Shown here: positions 51,612 to 62,400 of the stretch, piece after piece
How the letters are laid out: each line of letters starts with the position of its first letter
Numbering within the stretch: the stretch's first letter is position 1
Assembly (NCBI RefSeq): GCF_901709675.1
Contig: NC_051090.1
Location: forward strand, 7,953,842-8,017,841
DNA from: Syngnathus acus
Lineage: Eukaryota; Chordata; Actinopteri; Syngnathiformes; Syngnathidae
Direction: 5' to 3'
DNA: 64,000 bases
Program-made: the position numbers and the translations under genes
The notes under the pieces: generated by a model
What the model saw: only the letters and a program-made list of their open reading frames with translations
What the model was told of the DNA's origin: nothing
Database searches by the model: none

Positions 51612-52770
51612 ATGCCTGCCGACATGATGGAAAAATCGTCCTCGTCTCCGGTCGCTGCCACCCCAGCAAGCATGAACTCGACCCCCGATAAACCCAAAAC
51701 AGCCTCCGAGCATAGAAAGGTGAGTTTAGCAACATGGATCACTTCCATAGTGAGAAACTTACTGCGCCTTTTACGTTGATATTTATTAACACTCCACTCG
51801 TTATTTCTTAAAGTCTTCCAAGCCAATTATGGAGAAGCGGAGGAGAGCCAGGATCAATGAGAGTTTGGGCCAGCTTAAAACTCTCATCTTGGACGCGCTC
51901 AAGAAAGATGTACGTATACTTTCACGCTCTTGGGGTCCAGTTGGGGTAAAAATCCAAAATAGCTGATACAAATGTGGAGGTGGTCGCCAAGGTCTTAAAT
52001 GTGCGTTCCTCCTGTACAGAGCTCCAGACACTCCAAATTGGAGAAAGCAGACATCCTGGAGATGACTGTGAAACATCTCCGGAACCTCCAGAGAGCTCAA
52101 ATGACCGGTAAGTTTCGTTTCCACGGCGGACGCATGACTAATAATCAAGCACGCATTTCGCAAAAATAAAATAATACTAAAATCGGGATCTTATGTTAAT
52201 TGCTGTCGTGTTTTTTTTCTTCTTTTTTTTTTTGCAGCAGTGCTCAATACCGATCCCACCGTGTTAGGAAAGTATCGCGCCGGTTTCAGCGAGTGCATGA
52301 ACGAAGTCACCCGCTTTCTGTCCACCTGCGAGGGCGTCAACACGGAGGTCCGAACGCGGCTCCTCGGCCACCTCGCCAGCTGCATGACGCAGATTAATGC
52401 CATGAACTACCCCAGCCAGCACCAGATCCCCCCGGCGGCCGGGCCAACGCACCCCTCGTTTGGCCAGCCCATGGTGCAGATCCCCGGGTCTGCCCCGCAG
52501 GTGCTACCCATGAGCGGAGTGCCTTGTAAAGGAGCTCCCTCTCCGGCCACTTTACCCAACTCGGACGCCACCAAAGTGTACGGCGGCTTCCAGATTGTGC
52601 CTGCAACGGACGGACAGTTTGCCTTCCTCATACCCAACGCGGCGTTTGGCCCGAACGGTCCCGTCATTCCCGTCTACGCCAACAGCCCCGGGACGCCGGT
52701 TCCGGTGCCGGCTGCCGTCTCCCCCGCAGCCCCATCGGGAAACACGGACTCGGTGTGGCGACCATGGTGA
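51612..52770 (+). CDS. her6: her6 / HES1 orthologue, bHLH-Orange transcriptional repressor (4 exons)
   Basis: The coding exons are 51612-51719, 51814-51909, 52020-52107 and 52238-52770, joined by GT-AG introns of 94, 110 and 130 bp. They give 274 residues plus TGA. Residues 34-96 are the bHLH: the basic region [13 protein letters not shown] holds the proline typical of Hes proteins, and the helices follow ([34 protein letters not shown]). Residues 110-150 are the Orange domain ([12 protein letters not shown] to [12 protein letters not shown]). A second conserved block is [10 protein letters not shown] to FLIPN (210-231). The protein ends exactly at WRPW (271-274), which recruits Groucho/TLE co-repressors. 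From the family, the protein is nuclear, dimerises, binds N-box and class C sites, and represses proneural genes and its own promoter downstream of Notch. The ATG has A at -3 and no ATG lies between the predicted cap site and it. Exon number and phases match mammalian HES1 as I recall it. The paralogue choice (her6 rather than a duplicate hes1 copy) rests on residue similarity only. Confidence 0.97.
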
Positions 52771-52947
52771 ACACAGCCAAGGAGCGTAAATACTCTCAAA
52801 TGACACTTGCTAGTTCTTCTTTGTTGCTCAATGTTAGAATTTTTTTTTTTTATCAAATGGAAAAAGAGTATGCACTATATTTGTACAGCTAACAAAGCGA
52901 GTAAAGTTCATATTGAAATAAGATTTGTATCGTGGAAGTCCGTTCAC

Positions 52948-52980
<33 letters not shown>

Positions 52981-53090
52981 TATATAAGTATATACAGTTG
53001 TCTTTCCTACTTTTTGAAGCCAAAGATGCTTACCGCGCTTATACAGTTCTTCGTTTTGGAAGACAAATAAATTTGTTACTTCACAACCTT
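52771..53090 (+). other. her6: 3' UTR of her6 with polyadenylation signal
   Basis: The only canonical AATAAA after the stop codon in this stretch is at 53066-53071, followed within 30 bp by a GT/T-rich element, so cleavage is expected near 53085-53095. The UTR is about 320 nt. It carries a T26 run (52952-52977) and CCAAAGA at 53020-53026, which pairs with the miR-9-5p seed. I see no ATTTA pentamer. Short unstable messages are known for HES1-type oscillators. Confidence 0.7.
53020..53026 (+). promoter_or_regulatory. candidate miR-9 target site (7mer-A1)
   Basis: CCAAAGA is complementary to positions 2-7 of miR-9-5p with A opposite position 1. It lies 250 nt after the stop codon and 40 nt before the polyadenylation signal. 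miR-9 is known to repress Hes1 in mouse and her6 in zebrafish. Any single 7-mer can occur by chance, so this is a supported candidate only. Confidence 0.5.
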
Positions 53091-53605
53091 GTTGGTTTTT
53101 CAAGTTGTTTTTTTTATTTCAAGTTGAACAACAGTATGATAGTTCGCTTGGAGCTTGCAGAAATGTTAGTTTTGGTCAAATACTTGAGAAAAACAAAGCG
53201 TGGAACAAAACAAAACTTGTTTAGCACAAAATCTTTAAGATGTGAAGTTTTAATTCAGAACCAAACAGATGTTGACAGACATACAGTATTTTTATACTGC
53301 GGCAGACCAATTTAGCAACTCATCCAAAGAGCAAAAGTGTTTGAAGTTAAACGATCAGCGCTCTTGACTGTGGGCCAGGTTCACACCTAAGGTGTCTTTC
53401 AGTGGTCACGTACGCCATCTAGCAGCAAAAAGGCGCATTGCATTCTGGTTCCTACGATAGATCAATGGCCTCGTCAGCTTCAAATGTCTGCCCTAGTGCC
53501 TACAAAGATTTGTCTCTGATTAAGGCGTGCTCAATTAGGTAATTATGCTTCATTTAATGTCATTTGTAGCATGCAGTCTCATTTTATTGCAGGGATTTTT
53601 TTTAT

Positions 53606-53803
53606 GGAGCAGCAGGGTTATTTAGCGGCGAGCACATCTGCCTCCCTGAGATTTGGGGGTTTGAATCTGGACTCCAGCAGATAGTTGGGAGTTTGCATCC
53701 TCTTCTCATGGTTCTCTGGCTCCCTCACACTTTCCAAAAACCTGCGTCTTAGTTTCAATGGAGACTCTAAATTGTTCATAGTTGAATGTGAGTGATGAAT
53801 GGA
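53606..53803 (+). repeat. degenerate fish tRNA-type SINE, copy 1
   Basis: The order of recognisable pieces is a tRNA-like head (GCGAGCACATCTGCCTCCCT), GTTTGAATC (a B-box remnant), AGTTTGCATCCTCTTCTCAT, a CTCACACTTTCCAAAAACCT stretch and GACTCTAAATTGTTCATAG. These match the widespread percomorph SINE whose body reads as a short order of such phrases. The 3' part is missing and substitutions are frequent, so it is old. Confidence 0.65.
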
Positions 53804-53980
53804 TTTAAAGTGACTGAACCACACTTAATGTAAATGTTCCACTCTGGGTAAGTGTTTTGATATGACGATATTTGGCTGTCATGCTAACATGATGTCATTG
53901 TTTTCCGCTCCATGTTGAGTTCTTAGTCACGTGAGTCTTTTTGTGTGTGTGACTGTTTCCACAATAAAGGGAAAAATAGG

Positions 53981-54168
53981 TTGCTTAGTGTTAGCACGTC
54001 TTCCTCACAGTTATGAAGTTCAGGGTCAAATCTTACACACTAAATTAACTAAACACTCCATAGGTTTGAATGTGAGTGTGAATAATAGTTTGTCTAAAAG
54101 TGCTTGTTTGGCTGGTGACCAGTCAGTCCTGAGTGTGCTCCGGCTCCATCTGGAATCTTACTAAAGGC
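53981..54168 (+). repeat. degenerate fish tRNA-type SINE, copy 2 (internally deleted)
   Basis: It is the same family and orientation as the copy 180 bp upstream. The head (TAGTGTTAGCACGTCTTCCT) and TTCAGGGTCAAATCTTACAC are followed, after loss of the middle, by AACACTCCATAGGTTTGAAT, GGTGACCAGTCAGTCCTGAG and a CTCCGGCTCCATCTGG tail. It retains the 3' half that copy 1 lacks. Confidence 0.65.
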
Positions 54169-54889
54169 GTTGATATTTGATAAGCATGGCCATTACCCTG
54201 TGACGTGAAAACGTTTTGCTGTTGTGGTCATATGACATTATATTCATTGCATGTTGATGGAGATAAATTGGCGAGTAATATTATTGAAGCACCTTATGTG
54301 AATATATGTTGAAAACACTACACTACACTTTTGTCTGTGTGTGGTATTAATTTAACAGAGTAAAACAGTGAATAGTTGTAGAGAAGCTGACCTTGGTGCT
54401 GAATGCCAAATTGTAGCACTTTTGGGACGTTTCACTAATCCACACAAATGTAAAGGCAGACAGAAGCATTATATTACTATGGATATCCTATTAGAGAGGC
54501 ATTCTTCAGCCTTCATGTGGCTGACAGCATCCTGACATAGTGTGCCGTGTATTTAATCAGAGCCGTGACTGCAGTGTGATGCCAGGAGGTTTTGTGTTTA
54601 ACATCCAGCCATGTGGTAGCGCTCTGCTTTGCCCAGGTGTGTGTGCCCCCTCCAGCTATCCCAGTGCGGCCCTTCTTCTTTGAACCCTGTTTGTGCGTAG
54701 CGTGCAGATGTTTGCAATTATCAACGCGCTAAGAGGCACAAAGTGTGGATAAGTGCCATCATTTTAAATTTCCATCACACCTTTATGCGGGGGGCCATGC
54801 ATCCCTATTTGATTGTAGCCATGTGTATGTGCTGGTGTCTTGTGCTGCATTTGAGGACGTGCCTGGCCAAAGGGCACAGCGAGCAAGCT

Positions 54890-54891
<2 letters not shown>

Positions 54892-54979
<88 letters not shown>
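54892..54979 (+). repeat. (GT)44 microsatellite
   Basis: An uninterrupted 88-bp GT tract about 2.1 kb after the her6 stop codon. Long GT tracts can adopt Z-DNA and are highly polymorphic. Confidence 0.98.
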
Positions 54980-54980
<1 letters not shown>

Positions 54981-55410
54981 GGAGGGTGGGGGGGTTCAAG
55001 GAAAGGCCTAGAAATGGGCCTCATGTGAATGAGAGCATCCCCACGCAAAGACTGACTCACACACACACATATTCAAACCCGTTCCCAGAGCGGTCCAGCT
55101 GCACTCGAACGCAGCGTCGGGCTTCCTGCCCCAAGAGCCCCGGGGCCACAGCTGGACACAGGACGTCTGGGAGGCACGTGGTGTGACCCGGACAACACCC
55201 AGCTGCTGGATCCCTGATCCCACCCGCCTCCCTCAACATCTTCATGATTCCTTCCCGTCCGCAGAACAGCTTTACGAGCCTCTCCAATTACCCGGCGCAG
55301 TGGCCGAGCTGCCGCACTGACCGCACACATGTCACAACACGACCGGGGGGTTAGCCGCCATGCGTGTCCATTAACTTTTCCCACACTCCGCGTGCGTGCA
55401 GGGAGCAAAG

Positions 55411-55528
55411 GGAGAGAGAGAGAGAAAGAGAGAGAGAGAGAAGTGGGGGTAGTTACTCCTCTGCTTCCTCCTTGGCTGCTAAGTGCTACCATATGGTCCT
55501 CTCCCTCTCTCTCGCTCTCTCTCTCGCT
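55411..55528. repeat. GA tract and complementary CT tract
   Basis: An impure GA tract at 55411-55441 and an impure CT tract at about 55498-55528 lie 57 bp apart. They are roughly complementary, so they could pair as a long imperfect stem. Confidence 0.75.
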
Positions 55529-56541
55529 AAGTCATGGTTAGGCTCCCTCTCTCGCTATTGGCCCGTCACCGGGGCTGTCTTTGATTGCGGCCCAGACAAG
55601 CGAGAGCTTTATGATTTAAGCCCTGGGCTTGCTGTACCAAGCCCTGGACTCATTTCGAAGACAAGCCCCCCTCCCTCTCCCTTCCTCCTGCAGTTGCAGA
55701 GGAAGGCTGTTTTCTGGCAGGAAATGAATAGCTCCCAGATGAGTGCAGGAACCTGAGAGGTCGTGAGAAAGAGGCGAACCACCCCTCTCTCCGCAAGACC
55801 CGGCCTGCTGCCAGCCGCCAGGGGAATGTGGGAGAGCGCCTCTCTGACACACGCATCAACCCCTCTGCCGTCCACCGCATCGCCTGACTGACTGGCTGCC
55901 TCCGCGCCGGGCCCCGCGCCGGGCTCCGCGCCCACAATAAACTCCAAGGCAGGGCGAGCGCCACTGAGGCCGGCAGCACGGTTCGTTGGCCAGCCAGCCG
56001 CCACGGAAAACTGGGAGCGGGAGAGACAGGATCCGGAGCTGCGTGGGTGGAGGTGGATCAGCGTGTTTCAATCCCGCCCTGTGTCTGTAAAGTTAGGCAT
56101 GTGTGAGTCGAGTTTACATTAGCCTCACGTTTGACCCCGCATGCACACTTTTACACGGTCACTCACAAGCCTTCCTCCCCTTCTCCCAAAGGCAAACACT
56201 CAGTCCCTGGTGCAGGTGTTCCTTTTCAGGAGCAAAGGGTTTTCCCCACCACCCCCCCGTGTGCTACACTAACATTTATTCCTGGTGATGTTGACTCTGT
56301 TATGCTTGGATGTGCTATGACGTTTAGCTGCAGCTGTACGGGAGCACTTTAGGCTGTACCCCCCCACTTTTATTTTCCAAATCCGCTTGACGTGAAGGCA
56401 AGCTAATTACACAGTCAATGATATATTATTTTGCAACCATAAGCACATTTTGTCATTTAGAGTCATCTTGCGCTGTGGTTCTGAAAATAATCGTTTTTAA
56501 TAATAACAATAACCTCATATATATGTATATATATTCATTCA

Positions 56542-56546
<5 letters not shown>

Positions 56547-56610
<64 letters not shown>

Positions 56611-56629
56611 CATACATACATACATACAT
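56547..56629 (+). repeat. (TA)29 followed by CATA repeats
   Basis: Pure TA dinucleotides at 56547-56604 pass into ACATACATACAT units to 56629. TA tracts of this length extrude as cruciforms readily. Confidence 0.97.
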
Positions 56630-57153
56630 TATATTATATTATCAATTAGCTAGCTTCCCACACTCAAAGTGGCCCTCAATTCATTTAAAAAAAAAAGAAA
56701 TTTGCTGCTGCTGGGCTGTTGAAAGATGGAATACCAGTGTTAACCACAGGATGACAGAAATTGTTGATTAGCACTTCCTACCTGAAGGCTGCACATCAGA
56801 GAAGAAGTGCATGAAGAGTTTGTAATTTTGTGTTCCCCAAAAACATGGACGTATTGGCTTCATTGGAAAAGTGGCTGAGGATGCAACTTTACTGCCTTGT
56901 ATTCACACAGGTGAGTGAGCCAGCCTATCAATTTGGGGTTTTGAATTTCATGCGAGACAAGCATATGGTAGTATAATATGAAAATGTTTGGGTGAGTTGA
57001 TTTTTGTGAAAATTTGTTGCAAATATTTCCTGTTCTGCAGTTCATCAGTTTAGATGTTTATCAATCTTTTGAGATGACTTTCTTTGGGGTTTTTGATTTT
57101 TTTTTTAATTGAATTCTGAATTTATTTTGAAACAGTGAGATCTACAACATTCC

Positions 57154-57174
57154 AAAAAAAAAAAAAAAAAAAAA
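57154..57174 (+). repeat. A21 homopolymer
   Basis: Twenty-one A residues about 90 bp before the decayed transposase fragment. It may be a poly(A) end of an unrecognised retrocopy, but no body or target duplication could be made out. Confidence 0.85.
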
Positions 57175-57264
57175 TTCCAACGTCCCATCACTAGAAACCT
57201 ATTTTTAGAACAGGCTATACCTGGTGCCTGTGAGAACTACATTGGTGACCCCTGCTCTAGTTTA

Positions 57265-57395
57265 TCCCAAAGGTTTGTTAAGGCTTTCCAGGATTCTCAA
57301 GTTCCCCCACATCTTCTATGGCCACATGCTGGAACAGAAAAGGTCTTTCTCCAACTGTTCCCACAAAGATGTCCAAAATTGTCTGGCCCAAATAG
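57265..57395 (-). mobile_element. decayed Tc1/mariner-like transposase fragment
   Basis: Read on the minus strand, this segment resembles the C-terminal catalytic part of fish Tc1-like transposases: a stretch for a D-N-F then W-E-Q-type region, a GPF-like turn and a worn QHD-like site (TTCCAGCATG). The middle is deleted relative to the family as I recall it and the frame is broken by stops. No terminal inverted repeats are visible. It is a dead relic. Confidence 0.5.
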
Positions 57396-60149
57396 ATTGA
57401 TCATGATTTACCGATCACGACGTTTCCCCTTCTACGTATAAAGTGCCTTTCAAATAAATGCTTGCACAACCCCCTAAAAACTTAATTCATGATGCTAACA
57501 ATAGAAGCGGTCCGAATGACTCATTGCCCATATGTGTCTTTTTTTTCCCCACTTCTCTTCGTCTCACACACACTCTTCCTTTGTCTCATGCAAGCACGCA
57601 TGGACACACACACACTGTTTGTGCGACGCTCCTATGGTAACCTGTCGAGCCAGTAAACAGGGCAAGCCGTCTATACTCGGATCCCGCAAGTCGGCTTGCC
57701 CATTTTCCTTGGCTCACCCTGCAAGGCGACAAAAAGCCCAGCAGAGGCTCCCACCGCTAGCAGCCCATTCAAATGTCAGCCACTTCGTTTGAAGTCGCAC
57801 ACTGCTATGTAAATCCACTGTTTTTGTCACCAACACAGCCCCTCATCCACACGTGGTCACGTGACAGCCACTGATTGTGTCTTTATAGTCAGCAGCCTTT
57901 ACAAGTGGTCTGTATAGCGTTATCCCCCCCACCCCCAGGTTAGCGATACGTAAACATGTTGATGAGGACATGGCAACTTGAGCAGATCAGGACATGGCAA
58001 CCATACCAAGCTGTCACTTACCAAGTTGGCACAACCCCCAACTTTGAGCTGTGACGGTGATGACCCCATCACACTGCGCCTTTGTATGAACTGTCCTCCA
58101 GCTATTCTGAAACCCGGGGCCGATTGAGTGGGAGGGTTCCCTTTATACTTCCCCTTCTAGACTTTCACAACAAACAAACAAACCAGCCATATAAGTTCTC
58201 ACCATACCAACATCTAGACTGTCAGGCTGGTTTGAATGGCACAAACAGGCTCTCTTTAATTTTTTTTTAAGGTCTCCTTTCCTCTAATTTGACATCAACT
58301 TAAAAAAGAAAAAAGAAAGAACCTAACCTTTGTCGACTAAGACGCTTTCAAGGGCATCGAAATCGTCCGGTGACTCGGGCATGTCATGTGCCTCTCACGC
58401 CATTGGTACCATCGCTCTGGCATCTAGCATTAGCCAACACTCAATTTTGCATCCTTTCCGCCATCTAACATAGAATTTGTCTGTTTTGAGGTTGTGTTCT
58501 TTTTACCGTGCATGAGTGTTCTGCATGTGGACCTATGCACGAGTATGTAAGGTCTGCGGAGGTCACGTGTGCTTGACAGTAATGTTTTAAGTGTGTTTGG
58601 TGTTTGTTTGCATATCCACGCAAGGCTGAGATCATTTATCGTGGCCTAGGGGAGCAACGCACTCAACTTACCGCGTTTGGCTGTATGATCTATGAAGTCT
58701 GCTCTCGCGTGCCTCTTTTTATTTTACACTTGGGGCCCCTTTGAGCTGAAGGGGAAGGGAAAGCAGATTCTTTGAGGGTCGGGGGGGGCTGGAAGGATCT
58801 GATGTTAAGCGTTCTTCTTTTGGAAATTAACTGGAAGGTGGCCAGTGGTGTCAGTAAATCAGAAACTGCCTTGTAAAATCATAATGGTGGCGTTTAAGGT
58901 GTAACGTCAACCACACACACACACACTCTCACACACACACACGTGTGCAGGATATGAGGAAAGCATTTTCATAGACATGTTGAGTTAATAGATTCATATT
59001 AGTACAGGGCGTCAATTGTAGATCTCGACATAGTACAAGGCTTTGAGGTTACGAACAGCACACAATGAATTAGTTTATGGAATACGCCATCACATGGCAG
59101 AGGAAGGCAAGGCACCACTGCGCTTACTGTTTTCCGTTTGACTCTTTTATATCCATCACATGGAAGAATTTTTCGTACAAATAGTAATTTTGACATGACT
59201 ACTGTCATATCGGTTAGTGATAGACATTTCAGAAAGAGAAAGTGCACAACAATATATAAATATTTCCACAGAAGCAAAATGCTAATTCTGTCAGTTTGAA
59301 GCGAAAAATTCCCCCTTCGTATGCATCTTTTTGGCTTTACTTTGGATGCTGTGTGGTTCACAGCAGACATTTATTGCATCACTCGAGTGTTCAGAGACTC
59401 AAAATAGAATTATCCCACCTCCCTCGGGTCCATCCAGGCAAACGCAGCCTAAAATGTGGCGTGGACCTACGCTTAATCCTCTTTTAGGTGTTAGCGCCAC
59501 AGTGGAGCTGGTGGTCGAGATACAAGCAGTGTGTGCAAAAATGCAAGATGCTGGGTGCTCAGATTGTGCGAGGCTATACAATATTGTCTGTCCGTGTCGT
59601 TTAGCGTTCAAAAAAAGCTCAAGTGTGGCTTTCTGCTATCCTGTTTCTATTTCATGCCTCCCACCTCATGACTCTCTGTTGCCTCACCTTTGCGGTCTGT
59701 CTTCACAAACACTCCCACAAAAGCCAGTTTTTACAGTTTGCGTCAGAAACGTGTGTTTGTGCGATTTGTGCTGCAAGCCTATCGGCTAGTCTCTTGTTTT
59801 TCCAGCATCTAGGTCCAATAAAATTAGCTCCAAGGTTGTTTTTTTTTTTTTTTTTAAAAAGCCACCAGGTGTGGGTTGAGAAAGAAAGAGAGCTTGTGTG
59901 GTCAATTCTATTCACTTTTTTTGCCATAAATATCAATAAAATCGCAAATTAAGATTAGTACAGTGCAGCAATTATTTGGGTTGCTTTATGATGACACGGT
60001 GATGGTCACGTTGTTGGGAAAATAGTCTTTTTGAAGCTATTGCAGCGTGTACTTGAACATGAACGGAGTGATTGTGATCAGCGTTTAGCATCTTTTCTTA
60101 CACGCTAGCAGTTGCTGAGCGGTGTCGCCCGGCCCCCGAAACGATGCCT

Positions 60150-60640
60150 GTGCCTAACCCCTCCACACACGATGTCAGAGTAATTGACAGTGACTGGAAA
60201 TATGCGGCATCATTGAGCGGCGACCTGTGTGACTAACAGGGTTAGGGCCTCCCTCTTTGAGAGTGACCCCTCCTCTGAAGCCATCAGTGATATTCAATTT
60301 GTGTTAAAGCTCCCTTTGAGGAGCCCCCAGCGGCCTGATTTGATTAACATATTTTATGGAGGGCCCTCGGATGCCGGCAGATTCTGATGGTCAGAAATCA
60401 TGATGAATCGTAATGACGGTGACAGCCCGGCAGAGGTGCACGGACGCCTCTGTCGCGAGACGTGGCTTTATTGATGTCTCGACCGTGCCCGCTTGAAGCT
60501 AATCAGAAGTGATTCATGTCGACGAGTCACAATGCTGCGGAGAATTGAATTTGTTTCATTTACGCTCCTCTCCGTCACTTATCAGCCGAATGAGCCACAC
60601 TGCAAATAAATGGAGGCGAGACAATAAGGCCACTTTTCCC
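60150..60640. promoter_or_regulatory. candidate conserved non-coding element downstream of her6
   Basis: About 490 bp without simple repeats. It has GTAATTGACAGTGAC (TALE-like TGACAG), TTGATTAACATATTTTATGG, AATCATGATGAATCGTAATG and CTTTATTGATG words and few stops or bias toward either strand. It is the most enhancer-like stretch 3' of the gene to my eye. Confidence 0.33.
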
Positions 60641-62299
60641 ACAGTCGTATCTGTCAGCGAAAGGGACACACACTGACACATGGACAAAGCGTCAGACAGA
60701 CGCACACCCAACCTCGACTTCCGAGAGCTTCTCCTGTAAAGGCATTCCTGTTCCCCTCACGCCTCCATCATTGTCTTCTGCCTCCGTGCCGCCAACAAAA
60801 AACGCGTCCTCGTTGCCGCAGCACCGCAGCGTAGTAAAACGTGTTACCATGTTAGACCCTAACCGAGAAAACTTTTTATAGCCAGTTGGTGGGATCTGTA
60901 TGTTGAAGGAGTCTCTTTCACTGTCTCTTGTCAAAAGCCAAACTTTTTCACGACTTGCTTCCGTCGGCCAGATCATTTAAATGTAGATCACCTTGTGAAT
61001 CTTTGCTTTTGTTTCCAGAAAAACAATTTTATTCAGCACGTCCTGCGACTGTAAGACCTCTGACTTTTAACGATAACTCTTTTATGTCCTTCACATGAAA
61101 ACAAATGCACTGTGAAAGAGGAAGGTATAGGCTCATGCAGTATATGGGGCAGAAAGAGTAAAACTGAGAAGGAGAGAATTAGAAGAGGTGGTCATTGCTA
61201 CGATTCCCGCATTGCCTCACTCCCTCTCCCAGACAGGAAATCAGACGGAGGGTTTTAGATTTCATTGATAAAGACCCCAGGTTTGTTTGCTGTGTTTATC
61301 TGCAAAATTTACCCCATTCGAAAGCAAACTTTTACTCTTTTTAATTTCACTGTCTCTCAGCCCAAAGGGTTGAGGTCAGGGCTCTCCGGTTGGTTCTTCT
61401 CCATCAACTCGTCTGAACATGCCTTTAGGCCCTTCTTTGTACAATAGGTGTGCTAGTACAGAAAGTGGGTCTTCTTTTGAAAATTGGAATGCATTTAAGT
61501 CACACTGTACATCCCTCAATCTTTAATCTGTTGTACTTGCAAATTTTACCAAAACATCCTTTGATGGTTTCTTTTTTGACCCATGTGTTTTGGAAACTGG
61601 TTTAGTTCTTCCTGCGTAATCATGGTGACACAGGCCAACTTTGTTAATGAAGTTTACTGGAATTGTTGTTTCAGTGCGTCACTACAGGCTGCAGAGAGAA
61701 ACACCCGTGAGACAATGAACAATGGTAGGCTGCAAAGAGAAAGTGAATACCTGCACAAATCGAGGCAGACTAGTGTGCTGGGCTTACGTGATGTTAAATT
61801 GTCTTCATCTGCGTTTGTGTGTGTATGGGGGGCATGTTGTGACGAACTCTAAGTGCACAAAACAGACAAGCGAGGGGGAGTTGAGGCTAAGAAATCATGC
61901 GGTAAGAAGGTATTCAGGTGTTTGATGCTGCTGATGTGGGTCGCACGTCTAAATGACGGTTATTAAACTGTTTATGTGTATGTGTGCACGTTTGTTAGGG
62001 TTATACTTAGACGAGCCTGAGGAATGCCCAGTTGGCAGCGAAAGAAGAAGCCCATTTCATCGCGTGCAGCCCCCATCGCTCGCATCTTCCGAGAACCCCC
62101 ATCATTTGTCCCTCGGCTCATTTCCTTCATTATTTGCAGGAAACATTCTTTAGAAGAAAGTGGACACACACTTTCCAGTTAATTCTCAAATTCACCTCCA
62201 CCTCGTCGGCCCCCGCCACCGTACGCCCGCTCCCATCTCCTTGCTATTGCAATAAAGCTGTCAGTGGTGTTTCACTGACCCACACCGAGACCTCCGGCA

Positions 62300-62400
62300 G
62301 CAGGCAGGTCCTGCTGCTTTAAAGAGCAGCGGCTAATTAGTCATAATGACTTCCATTTTGTCCTAGCTTTGCGTCACATCTTTGATGCCAAGCACTTGGG
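62300..62400. promoter_or_regulatory. candidate homeobox-site cluster
   Basis: GGCTAATTAGTCATAATGAC at 62331-62350 holds overlapping TAATTA, TCAT and ATAATGA words, followed by ATTTTG and TGCGTCA. A compact cluster of this kind is common in enhancers. Confidence 0.25.

Noticed and set aside
54743-55186. 147-codon frame with a Cys-Val run
   Set aside because: It is the translation of the GT tract.
59331-59789. 152-codon plus-strand open frame
   Set aside because: No domain, ordinary composition for a chance frame, no splice or promoter support.
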